A DNA stretch of 64,000 bases from Paenibacillus selenitireducens (GCF_002021565.1 NZ_MSZX01000023.1:27-64026); one strand, 5' to 3'; positions 44,126 to 53,837 are shown, counted from the stretch's first letter. Notes: a model not told the origin generated them from the letters alone. Program-made: numbers and translations.

Positions 44126-45127
44126 ATGAAGGCCATGATAATCGAGAAATACGGAAAAAATGTTCCATTAATTATGACAGAACAACCAATGCCTGACATC
44201 GGAGAGCATGATGTGCTGGTGGAAATCCATGCAGCCAGCTTAAATCCTATCGATTTTAAAATAAAGGAAGGGCAAGTAAAATTCTTGTTGAAGTACCAGT
44301 TCCCATTAATCTTAGGAAATGATTTCTCCGGAGTTGTAGTCAAAGTTGGCGATCAGGTGAATGCATTTAAACCCGGAGATGAAGTTTACGGGAGACCCCG
44401 CAAAAACCGGATCGGCACATTAGCCGAATATATTGCTGTTCATGAGGAAGATATTGCGCTGAAGCCGCAAAATCTAAACTTTGAAGAAGCGGCATCCATA
44501 CCGCTGATCGGACTTACGACTTACCAAGCCTTTTCCGATATTTTGAACCTTCAAAAAGGTCAAAAAATATTGATTCACGCAGGTTCAGGTGGCGTGGGCA
44601 CTTTCGCCATCCAACTGGCCAAGCTGATGGGAGCTTTTGTCGCAACAACAGCAAGCGAAAAAGGATATGAATTGGTCAAATCGCTGGGTGCCGATCTGAT
44701 CATTAATTATAAAAAAGAGAAATTTGAAGAACTGCTTACGGGATATGACGCCGTTTATGATACTTTAGGAGGAGCAGCCTTGGAAAAATCATTCCGGATA
44801 CTGAAGCCAAACGGACAAATAGTATCAATCTCCGGTATACCCAACGCAAGATTTGGACAAGAACAACAATTGGGTTGGATGAAAACGGCAATTTTGTCCA
44901 TCGCGAGCCATAAAATCACATCTCTTGAGAAGAAGAGCCAAACGAGATATCATTACCTTTTTATGAAACCGAGCGGAACGCAACTGAAGGTTTTAAAGGA
45001 ATATTTTGAAGGCAATCACATAAAGCCCGTTATTGATAAGGTGTATAATTTGAAAGATGCCGCTCAAGCGCTTCATTACCTTGAAGGTGGAAGCGCCAAA
45101 GGAAAGGTAGTCATTAGAATAAAGTAA
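44126..45127 (+). CDS. Zinc-independent MDR-family NAD(P)-dependent oxidoreductase (quinone reductase-like)
   Basis: A 333-aa medium-chain dehydrogenase/reductase. The N-terminal GroES-like part (VLVEIHAASLNPIDFKIKEG, LGNDFSGVVVKVG) lacks the catalytic zinc ligands, as in quinone oxidoreductases. The Rossmann part has HAGSGGVGTFAIQLAKLMGA for NADPH and TTASEKGYELVKSLGADLII. TGGAGTG precedes ATG 44126. Controlled probably by the ArsR protein encoded just upstream; such pairs respond to electrophiles or drugs. Confidence 0.86.
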   Translation: MKAMIIEKYGKNVPLIMTEQPMPDIGEHDVLVEIHAASLNPIDFKIKEGQVKFLLKYQFPLILGNDFSGVVVKVGDQVNAFKPGDEVYGRPRKNRIGTLAEYIAVHEEDIALKPQNLNFEEAASIPLIGLTTYQAFSDILNLQKGQKILIHAGSGGVGTFAIQLAKLMGAFVATTASEKGYELVKSLGADLIINYKKEKFEELLTGYDAVYDTLGGAALEKSFRILKPNGQIVSISGIPNARFGQEQQLGWMKTAILSIASHKITSLEKKSQTRYHYLFMKPSGTQLKVLKEYFEGNHIKPVIDKVYNLKDAAQALHYLEGGSAKGKVVIRIK

Positions 45128-45296
45128 TTCATAGCTTATAGAGGTATACTTCACGACCGAATGCAAAGTGTGGCTGAGGTGGACATATATTGAAAATATC
45201 ACGCAGGATAAGAAGTACAATTCAACTAACAAAATTCCGAATAAGTGAGTATGCGTGAGAAAACTAAATCGTACCGAGGAAGTTGAAAAACAGAAA

Positions 45297-45341
45297 AAAG
45301 CCGACCAAGACTGTATTGTTCCAGTTTGGGTCGGCTTTGTT
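45297..45341. terminator. Bidirectional terminator between convergent genes
   Basis: aaagccgacc and ggtcggcttt pair with an additional inner region; A-rich and T-rich flanks. Separates the MDR gene from the convergent efflux gene. Confidence 0.75.
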
Positions 45342-45422
45342 GATGCTCCTAGCAAGAATACATTGGTATTGGACAGTGCCCGTACGGGTTGGTCTATTAC
45401 TTAAGCATGACTTGCAGTGCAA

Positions 45423-47015
45423 CTATCTTGATTCTTTGGCAGCACCAGGTACTGCTTCTGGGATACTGCCGGATTGGCTAGACTGAGTCTCTCCGATTGG
45501 TCGTAGGTGCCGAAGCCGCGTAACGACAACGACGATGATAACAAGCATGATTGCGCCGCTGACTGCCGCAACGGCGTGCATCCCGCTCGTAAAGGCTTCG
45601 CGGGCCCCCGTGAGCAGTGTCTTGCCGACTTGTTCGGAGAGATCTCCCGCTATAGCCGTGGCACCAGCCAAGCTGTCGCGGGAAGCTTGTATCGCGGACG
45701 TCGGCAAGTCGGCGGGAATAGAGTTCGCCACCTGGTTGCGGTAAACGATCGTGCCGATGCTGCCCAAGACTGCAATGCCCAGCGCGAAGGCGAATTCGCC
45801 GCTGGTTTGCAACATGGAGGCCGCCGATCCTGCCTTCTCTGGCGGGGCTGAGCCAATAATAAGATCGCTGGACAGGCTCAGTAGCGGTGCTGAACCTATA
45901 TTGAAGCAGATATACCCGAGCACCAGAAACGTGAGACCTGACTCGACTCCAACCTGGGTTAGCAGAAAACAGCCCGCGGTCGATATCAGTAGTCCCGTTC
46001 CGATAAGACGGGCCGGTCGGATCCGGCGTGCGATTAGCGGTGAGAAAAACATACCGACCATCGAGGCAATTACCCCAGGGAACATATACAACCCTGCCTG
46101 AAGTGGCGACATTCCTTGCACGAATTGGAGGTACTGCGCGATGAAGAGCATGGTCGCTCCTGTCAGTGTAATACCGAACATACCCCCCAGTGCAGCGCTG
46201 AATCCAGGACTCGCGAGCAGGCGTAAATCGAGTAGGGGACTCGTCAGTCTGCGCTGCCGCAACACAAACACCGTTCCTAGGACGACACCCGCTAGTATTA
46301 ACAGCGCAGGCATCATCTGCAGACCGTACTTGGCGATTTCCTTGAGGCCGTATATGATCGGCAGGATGGCGCCCAGAGATAAAGCAACACTGGTCAAATC
46401 CAGCCGGCCGGATTCGGGGTGCCGGTATTCAGGCAGCAACATGGGTCCGGTTATTAGTAGAAGCAACATGACCGGCACGCCCAGAAGGAACACCGAGCCC
46501 CACCAGAAGTGATCTAGCATGATACCTCCAACCACAGGCCCGAGCGCCATGCCGCCCATAGAGCACGTTAACCATATGCCGATGGCAAGAGAGCGCTGCT
46601 TATGGTCACGGAACATGTTGCTAATCAAGGCTAGAGTAGAAGGCGATACAGTCGCTCCGGCTATACCGAGTATTGCGCGGGCCGCAATGAGCATCTCAGC
46701 GCTTCGGGAGAATGCAGCCAATATCGAGGCTATCACGAATGCGCTCCCGCCGATCAACAGCAGTTTACGGCGACCGATCCGATCTCCCAGCGTCCCCATG
46801 GTGATCAAGAACCCGGCGAGCATGAATCCGTAGATGTCGATGATCCACAACTGCTGAGCGCTATCGGCGCCGAGGTCGGCACCAATGTGCGGCAGTGCGA
46901 GAATCATTACAGAGAGATCAATCGAGACAAGAAGGGCGGGTAAGGCCAGTACCGCGAGCCCGATCCATTCACGCATGCCGGCCATCATCTCATTTCCATG
47001 CAAGGCGTTCTTCAT
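45423..47015 (-). CDS. DHA2-type MFS drug efflux transporter
   Basis: A 530-aa permease with 14 predicted helices, of the EmrB/QacA (DHA2) branch, close in pattern to SmvA/LfrA-type exporters of quaternary ammonium compounds and dyes. Characteristic are the intramembrane Asp in LLVSIDLSVMILALP, motif A GTLGDRIGRRKLL, and motif C-like GPVVGGIMLDHFWWGSVF. The ATG at 47015 overlaps the stop of the upstream SRPBCC frame (ATGA). MerR regulator first in the operon. G+C-rich compared with neighbours, which suggests separate origin. Confidence 0.88.
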   Translation of the reverse strand: MKNALHGNEMMAGMREWIGLAVLALPALLVSIDLSVMILALPHIGADLGADSAQQLWIIDIYGFMLAGFLITMGTLGDRIGRRKLLLIGGSAFVIASILAAFSRSAEMLIAARAILGIAGATVSPSTLALISNMFRDHKQRSLAIGIWLTCSMGGMALGPVVGGIMLDHFWWGSVFLLGVPVMLLLLITGPMLLPEYRHPESGRLDLTSVALSLGAILPIIYGLKEIAKYGLQMMPALLILAGVVLGTVFVLRQRRLTSPLLDLRLLASPGFSAALGGMFGITLTGATMLFIAQYLQFVQGMSPLQAGLYMFPGVIASMVGMFFSPLIARRIRPARLIGTGLLISTAGCFLLTQVGVESGLTFLVLGYICFNIGSAPLLSLSSDLIIGSAPPEKAGSAASMLQTSGEFAFALGIAVLGSIGTIVYRNQVANSIPADLPTSAIQASRDSLAGATAIAGDLSEQVGKTLLTGAREAFTSGMHAVAAVSGAIMLVIIVVVVTRLRHLRPIGETQSSQSGSIPEAVPGAAKESR

Positions 47016-47454
47016 TCGTTCTGCAGCTCCACGCCCAGCTTATCTAACATAAATTTTGTGCCTTGCTCGCGTTGTTCTGGTATATCGTAACCATCGAAGA
47101 AAGCTCCTTGTTCGGTATAGATAAGTTGAGTACTGTTGCCCGATTGCTTTATTTCTACTGTCGTCACGGAAACCGACATCCGTGTCTCTCCTTGATCCAG
47201 GGTGTAAGTATAAACGATGCGACTGTCCTGAACGATCTCATGGTAGCAAGCGTCGAAAGTGTAAATCGGACCGTTCGGCGGGCCGCCGCGGGGTTGATTT
47301 CTCGACCACCAACCCGGAAGTTGAACTCATCGGCTTTCGGGAACCACCGGGCTTTGGCCGACGGATCCGACCAGGCGAAGAATACCTGCTCGGGCGATGC
47401 ATTATAATTTTTCTCGATAACAAAGGTAGAGTACTTTACAGATCGTTCATTCAT
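47012..47454 (-). pseudogene. SRPBCC (AHSA1-like) gene with one frameshift
   Basis: The frame from ATG 47454 reads KNYNASPEQVFFAWSDPSAKARWF...VGGREIN, then breaks in the G+C-rich run near 47283-47293. A second frame continues GGPPNGPIYTFDACYHEIV...YTYTLDQGETRMSV to LGVELQNE and a TGA at 47012. Together they make a complete AHSA1-like protein of about 147 aa. One base is missing (or two added), so the gene is either recently inactivated or carries a sequencing error. Overlaps the efflux gene by ATGA and follows MerR by 3 bp. Confidence 0.8.
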
Positions 47455-47457
47455 GGT

Positions 47458-47961
47458 TTATTTTGTCCTCCCTTGGGAAGCGTCATCTGGATGCTCGCCA
47501 AGATAATCGCCAAGTCGGTCGAGATGGGATCTCCAGATCGCTTCCCGCTCGGCAAGATATTTATGATGGCTCTTCCTCATGGCGCTCAATATTTTGGTGA
47601 ATTCTTGAACGGTCAACGGTTCTTTTCTCTGTATAAGGCTTGTTACATGCTCTAATTCCTGTAAAAGTTTTTGTTGTAAGCTTATACTTTCTTTCAGACG
47701 CTCAATTTGAAGGGAAACAATGTCGAACAGGCTGAAATGATTGCCAGCATTAACGGACTTGATCTGCTCCAACGACAAGCCGAGCTCTTTCAATGACAGA
47801 ATTTGCTGTAGGCGTGCAATATCGGATTCGGTATAGATCCTGTGTCCGGATTCTGTATGACCAGATGGCGAGTACAAACCGATCTGGTCGTAGTATCGCA
47901 ATGTTCGAACCGTTAATCCCGCTAATTTCGCAAGTTCTCCAACTTTCCACTCCCGTTTCAT
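47458..47961 (-). CDS. MerR-family regulator
   Basis: A 167-aa regulator. The N-terminal winged helix is the family hallmark (WKVGELAKLAGLTVRTLRYYDQIGLY, SGHRIYTESDIARLQQI), followed by a long dimerisation coiled coil (SLQIERLKESISLQQKLLQELEHV) and a small C-terminal part resembling a TipAS-like or ligand-binding tail. ATG 47961 has AGGGG before it. First gene of the MerR-SRPBCC-efflux operon. It probably activates that operon in response to a drug by twisting a wide-spaced promoter; I did not find the promoter. Confidence 0.86.
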   Translation of the reverse strand: MKREWKVGELAKLAGLTVRTLRYYDQIGLYSPSGHTESGHRIYTESDIARLQQILSLKELGLSLEQIKSVNAGNHFSLFDIVSLQIERLKESISLQQKLLQELEHVTSLIQRKEPLTVQEFTKILSAMRKSHHKYLAEREAIWRSHLDRLGDYLGEHPDDASQGRTK

Positions 47962-48167
47962 GATCATCCCCTTTTTTCGCGCGAGGTTTTTACCGGTATC
48001 CACATCATAAGACCTTCCGTTACGTAAGTTTCAAGTGCAAAATGAAATTTTTTAAATATATGTATGAAAATAGGGTGTTTTTCTTTAGGGAACTGGAGCC
48101 TGTTGGCCCCCGAAATACTCCCAATAATTCGGAAGGTAAAGACGACCTAATCTGTGGACTCGACTTA

Positions 48168-48344
48168 GTACTAAAGAGAATGTCCGGATGGGATGAGAAA
48201 GTCGATACTATAAACCCCAATTATAAAGTCAGATATGACGGTTTTGGCTGGCTGAACTCGCGGGAGTGGTTCGATCTTGTCGCTATGCGCTTCCGCCATC
48301 ACCTGCATCAGAAGAGTGAACTAGAACAAAAGCTTAAGGTATGA
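48168..48344 (+). pseudogene. DinB/DUF1569-like fragment, C-terminal part
   Basis: About 58 codons: LKRMSGWDEKVDTINPNYKVRYDGFG, then WLNSREWFDLVAMRFRHHLHQKSEL. The His-containing helix RFRHHLHQK is typical of the last helix in DinB-superfamily four-helix bundles. The N-terminal two thirds are missing; the frame before 48168 shows no family features. Confidence 0.5.
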
Positions 48345-48377
48345 ATGGATTAACCCGAAACGAGAAGGGGTGTAAGT

Positions 48378-48660
48378 ATGGAGCCTTTAGGGTCGAGGAA
48401 TGTCAATGTTATTACCTTGTTCGTTGAGGATCTGAAAGACGCGAAGTCGTCTATCAAGAGGTCTTTGGCCTCTCTGTCGTGTTTGAAGACGACAAATCTG
48501 CAGTATTCAACTTCAGAAATATGAGTATTAATCTGTTGAAAATGTCTTGCGCGCAGGAGCTTATCGATCCTGGAACGGTCGCAAGCGAATATGCCGATAG
48601 TGCTCAAAATGGATGTGCTGTCATTAAGCTAATGGGCAAGATAGTTGAGATACAAAATGA
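48378..48660 (+). pseudogene. VOC-family gene, frameshifted and 3'-truncated
   Basis: GGGGTG before ATG 48378, then PLGSRNVNVITLFVEDLKDAK; near 48440 the frame breaks and continues as VYQEVFGLSVVFEDDKSAVFNFRNMSINLLK. This is the N-terminal half of a glyoxalase/bleomycin-resistance-type domain. The second half after about 48600 is lost. Confidence 0.65.
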
Positions 48661-48662
48661 AA

Positions 48663-48684
48663 AGGGAGGTCCAAACGGACCTCC
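48663..48684. terminator. Hairpin gggaggtcc/ggacctccc
   Basis: Perfect 9-bp stem with 4-base loop aaac; no T run, A+T-rich 3' flank. Confidence 0.5.
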
Positions 48685-48782
48685 CTAATTCAATTATAAC
48701 ATAATGGTGAAATAACTATAAGTCTTGAATTTACAATTAATGCCTGTAAAATTGTGTTATAAATTGTTAGGAGGAATGTCTA

Positions 48783-49763
48783 TTGCAATTATTAACACTT
48801 CAGATAGATGAGTTATTATCCACATTGCAGGATAATAATGAATTTAGTGGAAGCGTGTTGCTCGCCAAAGAAAGTAAAATCATTTTCAATCGTGGATATG
48901 GGTTTGCGAACCGAGAGCACCAAGTAATGAATTCTACTGATACAAAATTCAGAATTGGATCGATAACGAAACAGTTTACAGCTATGGCAATTATGATGTT
49001 GGTTGAACAAGGGATACTGAGAGTTGAAGAAAATCTAGTTAGGTTTACCCCTTCATTCAGTTATGCAGATCAGATAACAATTCATCATTTATTGACCCAC
49101 ACATCCGGTATCCCCAATATAACTCAAATCCCAAATTTTTTAGAGATCATGAAGCAGCCTGCAACACTTGAGAAATCAATAAATTTATTCTTAAACTTAG
49201 AACCTGATTTCAAATCTGGATCTAGATTCCAGTACACGAATTCGGGATACATTTTATTAGCTTACATTATTGAAAATTCCACAGGTTTATCTTATGGAGA
49301 ATTTTTAAAACAATATATCTTTGAGCCTTTAAATATGATAAATACAGGCTGTGACGACCACAAAGAAATCATTTTACATAGAGCACAAGGTTATGAATTC
49401 GATTCTTGCCTAGTTAATGCCGCATACATTGATATGACGCTTCCAGTAGGTGGCGGTAATCTATATTCAACAACTGGTGATTTATTTAAGTGGGATCAGG
49501 CGTTATATACGGAATGCCTAGTAAAAAAAGAAACCCTCGAAAAAATGTTCAGTTCTTATGATTTTGGCTATGGTTACGGTTGGTTTATAAACAACAATGA
49601 AAACGGAAGACAAATACATCACGGTGGTGGAATAGTTGGTTTTAAAAATAAAATAACTCGTTTAGTTGATGAACGCGTAACTTTAATCATATTAAATAAC
49701 TTGTCAACAGTAGATGTTGATAAACTAAGTCATGAGATTCTAAGAATTTACTCGTTAACATAG
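48783..49763 (+). CDS. Serine hydrolase, class C beta-lactamase family
   Basis: A 326-aa protein of the beta-lactamase/transpeptidase-like fold. Active-site motifs: SITK (Ser60-Lys63), YTN (Tyr151-Asn153) in RFQYTNSGYILL, and the HGG triad in IHHGGGIVGF. There is no signal peptide from the TTG start at 48783 (AGGAGG upstream), so it is probably cytoplasmic and acts as an esterase or D-amino-peptidase rather than as an exported beta-lactamase. Monocistronic, with a hairpin downstream at 49835. Confidence 0.86.
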   Translation: MQLLTLQIDELLSTLQDNNEFSGSVLLAKESKIIFNRGYGFANREHQVMNSTDTKFRIGSITKQFTAMAIMMLVEQGILRVEENLVRFTPSFSYADQITIHHLLTHTSGIPNITQIPNFLEIMKQPATLEKSINLFLNLEPDFKSGSRFQYTNSGYILLAYIIENSTGLSYGEFLKQYIFEPLNMINTGCDDHKEIILHRAQGYEFDSCLVNAAYIDMTLPVGGGNLYSTTGDLFKWDQALYTECLVKKETLEKMFSSYDFGYGYGWFINNNENGRQIHHGGGIVGFKNKITRLVDERVTLIILNNLSTVDVDKLSHEILRIYSLT

Positions 49764-49830
49764 TAACCAGCTGCATAGAAGTCTGATCACTGCACAAATT
49801 TCAAAGAGTTCAAAGCTCTTAAGTGCTGCT

Positions 49831-49890
49831 TAATGCGAAGGCTACCGCCAAGTTCGGTAGCCTTCATTTATTATTTCATAGGATCGAAAA
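49831..49890 (+). repeat. 60-bp repeat with terminator, copy 1
   Basis: taatgcgaaggctacc-gccaagttc-ggtagccttcattta then ttatttcataggatcgaaa. The stem gaaggctacc/ggtagccttc is a terminator. Nearly the same 60 bases recur at 52170. The following 49891-50212 is A+T-rich without a gene. Confidence 0.75.
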
Positions 49891-50221
49891 CAGTATATCT
49901 AAACTCAAAAACAAGAAAAGTAGAAGTGATAAATTAGATAAATACAACGATTGATTGTGACACAAGCCATTTGTCGAATGTCAAAAATATAGTCCGATTG
50001 CCGAACCTTTTGGATCAGCAGATGAAAATGAATTTCTGAATGTTTAGATAGTTTATGTTTGTAGGTTTAATCCAACGCTAGTGATTTAAAATACAAAATA
50101 TTAATTAAAGTGTAACCATATTATATTTTTTGTGTATTTAGTTATGTAACGGTTACGGTTAATACATAATGCATTATGAAAAACAAGTACCACTACATCA
50201 CACAAGAACGGATTGAGGAAG

Positions 50222-50776
50222 ATGAATGAACGTAAACTTCTAATACATTTAAAAAGGAAAAAAAGAGGCGCTCTCGATGAAGCGATTACGATCTACACCG
50301 GCTATGTTGCGACCATCGTGTATAACATTATTGGGAACATCATGTCAAAAGAAGATATGGAAGAAGTGATCTCCGATGTGTTCATATTACTGTGGAATCA
50401 TGCTGAGAAGTTAGACGAAAGCCGTCAAAGCATTAAGGGCTATTTAGGTGCCATCGCTCGGAATTGCGCAAAAAATAAACTCAGAGGGTTGAATTCCGAT
50501 TTAAGCATTGATGAATATGATGTGCTTTTTGCAGAAGTCAATTTTGAGGAAGAAATAGAACAAAAAGAAAGAGCAGCGCTTCTTTTAAAAGCCATAGACA
50601 GTATGGAGGAGTCTGAAAGAGAGATTTTCAAACGATATTATTTTCATGATGAGAAGATCGGCAGTATTGCCGAAAATATGAAAATGACTGCTTCTTCCGT
50701 CAAAATAAAGCTGTTCAGAGGACGCAAGAATTTAAAGATGAATCTGATCGAAAAGGGGTACGAATATGAAAATTAA
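50222..50776 (+). CDS. ECF sigma factor
   Basis: A 184-aa sigma factor. Region 2: IYTGYVATIVYNIIGNIMSKEDMEEVISDVFILLW; region 4: SMEESEREIFKRYYFHDEKIGSIAENMKMTASSVKIKLFRGRKNL with its helix-turn-helix. GAGGAAG lies close before ATG 50222; a TTG at 50213 is the alternative. It overlaps the anti-sigma gene by 11 bp. Similar in organisation to the pair at 6888 but distinct in sequence. Confidence 0.88.
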   Translation: MNERKLLIHLKRKKRGALDEAITIYTGYVATIVYNIIGNIMSKEDMEEVISDVFILLWNHAEKLDESRQSIKGYLGAIARNCAKNKLRGLNSDLSIDEYDVLFAEVNFEEEIEQKERAALLLKAIDSMEESEREIFKRYYFHDEKIGSIAENMKMTASSVKIKLFRGRKNLKMNLIEKGYEYEN

Positions 50777-52130
50777 GCTAAACAAAGCTCATTCGATTGA
50801 TCATTTGATCGATGAAGAAACCCTGAATCTAACAGGCATAACTTCGAAAGATATTAAACGCAGAGTTAACCAAAGATTGAATGCCAAACCACAAGAAAAG
50901 AGATTGTATATGAAATATAGATTAACAAAATTTGCAATCGTTACAACGGCTATTTTAACATTGGGGGTAGGGTCGGTTTTCGCCACGAGTAATATTGATT
51001 TGCTGAAAGAGCTTCTTAGGGGAGATACCAACATATTACAAAAAGAGGTACGTAATCCAAATACAAGCATTCAAAATGATGAATATAAGGTTACACTGGA
51101 ACAAGTGTTGGCAGCCCCTCACGATGCGATCATAGTGTTCTCTGTAGAAGGCTTAACAAAGGAGGCAACAAATGCTTTAGAAACAAATTCGATGTTTTTA
51201 TTTGAGAGTACTATTACGTTAAAAACAACTCCTGGGTCAGAAACTAAAAACAATGGCTATGGGCAATCTAGTTTTGGGGACAAAAATACTTTTAATAAAA
51301 AGTATTTTGCTTTAGAGGTGGATGCTATCGATAATCCCAAACAAGAGCCGATGAGGTTATACCTGGATAAGGTTAAATCACCGGAGCTATTTATTACAGT
51401 CCCAATGGACAGTAATATTCAAACATTGGATTTTCAAATGAATCAGGAAGCCGAGGCTAATGGTAAGAAATATACGATAGAGCATATGGGCATTAACAGT
51501 ATCAGTATGGTTATCGATTCGAGAGGTTGGAACAGTATAGAAGACGCTTTGATGCCTGAAATCTTTTTCAAAATGTCAGATGGTACGATTAAAACTAAAA
51601 ATCAACTGGTTAATAATTATAAATCCTCAAGTTCTATACTAACTGCTGATCAGGATGGGCTTTACCGCTTTTATTTCAGATTCAAAGAAATTATGGATTT
51701 AAACGATATTCAATCCGTTATTATTGATAATATGGAATACACTCTAAACAAAAAAGTTGAGCCAAAACCGGTCGTGATCGATGAAAAGCTGCATCGTTTT
51801 GAAAGCAGAATAATCGAATTCGAAAGAACAGAAAAAGACGGCCCCCTTATGTCGGTGGATGATATTTGTAAAGGATTAGGAGCAGAATATTCTTGGGATA
51901 ATCAGAACGCTAAACTGGTATTAACATATAGGGGCACTACTTTAGAATTAACAGCAGGTAGTAGTACGGCCATTGTTAACGGACAAGAAATTCCATTAAA
52001 AGAAAGAGATTACGAAGGCGTTAATATGCAAAACGGAGAATTGAGTATACCGCCGTATCTTATAGAAGATTACTTTGATGTTGACTATACACTTAAATAT
52101 TCTACAAGCATGTGGATTATTTCTCCATAA
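50766..52130 (+). CDS. DUF4179 anti-sigma factor with C-terminal copper-amine-oxidase-like domain
   Basis: A 454-aa membrane protein. Cytoplasmic N-terminus (residues 1-52, with LTGITSKDIKRRVNQRLN), transmembrane helix at about 55-73 (LTKFAIVTTAILTLGVGSV), extracellular DUF4179 part (about 75-330), and a C-terminal stalk domain with MSVDDICKGLGAEYSWDNQNAKLVL and the IVNGQEIPL turn, as seen in copper amine oxidase N-terminal domains. The latter domain is absent from the homologous protein at 7417. It should hold the ECF sigma factor inactive at the membrane; the extra domain may bind cell-wall polymer. Confidence 0.82.
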   Translation: MKIKLNKAHSIDHLIDEETLNLTGITSKDIKRRVNQRLNAKPQEKRLYMKYRLTKFAIVTTAILTLGVGSVFATSNIDLLKELLRGDTNILQKEVRNPNTSIQNDEYKVTLEQVLAAPHDAIIVFSVEGLTKEATNALETNSMFLFESTITLKTTPGSETKNNGYGQSSFGDKNTFNKKYFALEVDAIDNPKQEPMRLYLDKVKSPELFITVPMDSNIQTLDFQMNQEAEANGKKYTIEHMGINSISMVIDSRGWNSIEDALMPEIFFKMSDGTIKTKNQLVNNYKSSSSILTADQDGLYRFYFRFKEIMDLNDIQSVIIDNMEYTLNKKVEPKPVVIDEKLHRFESRIIEFERTEKDGPLMSVDDICKGLGAEYSWDNQNAKLVLTYRGTTLELTAGSSTAIVNGQEIPLKERDYEGVNMQNGELSIPPYLIEDYFDVDYTLKYSTSMWIISP

Positions 52131-52169
52131 ACAACTATTAACGTAGTACAACAAAAAATCTAACGAAAT

Positions 52170-52229
52170 TAATGCGAAGGCTACCGGCAAGATCGGTAGT
52201 CTTCATTTATTATTTCATAGGATCGAAAC
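52170..52229 (+). repeat. 60-bp repeat with terminator, copy 2
   Basis: Same sequence as 49831-49890 apart from a few substitutions (gccggtag/cggtagtc region). Serves as terminator of the sigma/anti-sigma operon. Beyond it, 52230-52400 contains the phrase gccaggatagcgca twice (near 52231 and 52312) and no gene. Confidence 0.75.
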
Positions 52230-52412
52230 TGCCAGGATAGCGCAGCAATGCCCTTATATTTATGTATCGATCAACGGAAAATTTGTGGAAACGAATCGGG
52301 AATGGAAAGCTGGCCAGGATAGCGCAACGGAGGCTGCCCTAATTTGATACTAATAGAACAGTTCTAATCATATCCTTATAAAAGAAAATAATAAGAAGGG
52401 GTGTACAGTTAT

Positions 52413-53837
52413 TTGATAAAAGTTAAGGTTAGTTTACGGCCCATTGTAAGTAAGATAAACTTACCCACTGTTTTGAAAACAACTATACTTCCGGGTGACA
52501 CAATTGAAAGATTATTTATGGCAACCCAGGTAGGAGAGATCTTTTACATTTGGAACGGGGTTTTAAGGACTTTTTTAGATATTCGCTCACGAATCATAAA
52601 ACTAGGTGTCTCTAGTGGTGGGTATGATGAACGGGGATTGCTAGGGCTCGCGTTTCATCCCGAATTTTATTATAATGGTCTGTTTTATCTCCATTATTCC
52701 GTAGCTGGAACCCAAGGTCCAGGCGCTCTTCCAGGTGCTTTTGAATCTTTTAAGCCTAACCCGTGTGATGCTAGAACCTTAAACCTAAAGTGGATAAATA
52801 GAGAAATTCAATATGATCATATTGATACAGTTGAAGAATGGATTCTACATTCGAATGGTCAACCTCAAAGACGGCGGACATTACTTCATATAAGAAGACC
52901 ATTTTTAAATCATAATGGTGTCAATAGCTTAAACTTTTCACCTGAAACAGGAAAACTTGTTTTGACAACCGGAGATGGCGGATCAGGCTATGATCCATTT
53001 AATTTAAGCCAAGATGATATGGAAATCGCAGGTAAAATAATTGAAATTGATGTCGTTAAGAATACATTTATCGATAATCCGCCTGTAGTTACACGTTTTA
53101 ATGAGCTACCCGTACCTATTCAGGAAACGCTTACGGTAATTGCCAAAGGAGTTCGCAATATACCAGGCATTTCATTTCAAAGGTTTTATAATCAGTATGT
53201 CAAATACGTAGGAAATGTCGGACAGGATCTCGTAGAGTCGATTTTTTCATTCATTCATTATAAACCCTTACCGGTTACTCAGCTTGTTCAAGCTTTTTTA
53301 ATGGATTCTGAACCTGACCAAGAAGGATTTATTAACTTAGGCTGGCGAGGGTGGGAAGGGGCTTTTCCTACTTCGATAATAACAAGCTGCTCTGCAAATC
53401 CGGCTTTGAATTCGAAAACAATTGCTTATTACGATGAAGCAGTAAAAACTTCAGTGCGGCGTCTTCAGCCTCTAACTAGTTATTTTCATAAAGATCCCCG
53501 AATCGATAAGTTTGGAGCAACTGCACTTACAGGAGTCCAGCCATATATGGGAAATGAAATCCCCGATTTAAGGGGGAACGTTGTGTTTACCGATCTAGCT
53601 CGGGCTAAAGAATCTCAACTTCCGGTAAGAGGGGTTTTAGCTTATACGAGGGTAAGAACAGATTGTAAACTAAATGATTTTAGTGTTATTGAAACCGATT
53701 ATAATTTTGGGTCTCAATCAGCTTATTATGTTAGTTTGGGAACGAATCTGGATCAAACCAGATTATATTTAGGGGTTTATGACTCGATGAAAGTGGCTGA
53801 TTCTTACCAAGGTACTGTTTATGAAATTGTTCCATAA
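52413..53837 (+). CDS. Soluble PQQ-type sugar dehydrogenase-like beta-propeller
   Basis: A 474-aa protein of the glucose/sorbosone dehydrogenase family. Marker segments: RGLLGLAFHPEFYYNGLFYLHYS, HNGVNSLNFSPETGKLVLTTGDGGSGYDPFNLSQD, IAGKIIEIDV, FINLGWRGWEGAFP. In the known enzymes these sites bind PQQ and Ca, but the protein here has no signal peptide, unlike periplasmic or secreted members. TTG 52413 has AAGGGGTG nine bases before it; a GTG at 52401 is the alternative. Monocistronic; in spore formers such propeller proteins have been linked to spore surfaces, which the next genes might support. Confidence 0.8.
   Translation: MIKVKVSLRPIVSKINLPTVLKTTILPGDTIERLFMATQVGEIFYIWNGVLRTFLDIRSRIIKLGVSSGGYDERGLLGLAFHPEFYYNGLFYLHYSVAGTQGPGALPGAFESFKPNPCDARTLNLKWINREIQYDHIDTVEEWILHSNGQPQRRRTLLHIRRPFLNHNGVNSLNFSPETGKLVLTTGDGGSGYDPFNLSQDDMEIAGKIIEIDVVKNTFIDNPPVVTRFNELPVPIQETLTVIAKGVRNIPGISFQRFYNQYVKYVGNVGQDLVESIFSFIHYKPLPVTQLVQAFLMDSEPDQEGFINLGWRGWEGAFPTSIITSCSANPALNSKTIAYYDEAVKTSVRRLQPLTSYFHKDPRIDKFGATALTGVQPYMGNEIPDLRGNVVFTDLARAKESQLPVRGVLAYTRVRTDCKLNDFSVIETDYNFGSQSAYYVSLGTNLDQTRLYLGVYDSMKVADSYQGTVYEIVP

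Noticed and set aside
45507-46833. Several open frames of 70-120 codons opposite the DHA2 efflux gene
   Set aside because: G+C-rich coding DNA leaves the other strand open; translations are low-complexity and no start is supported.
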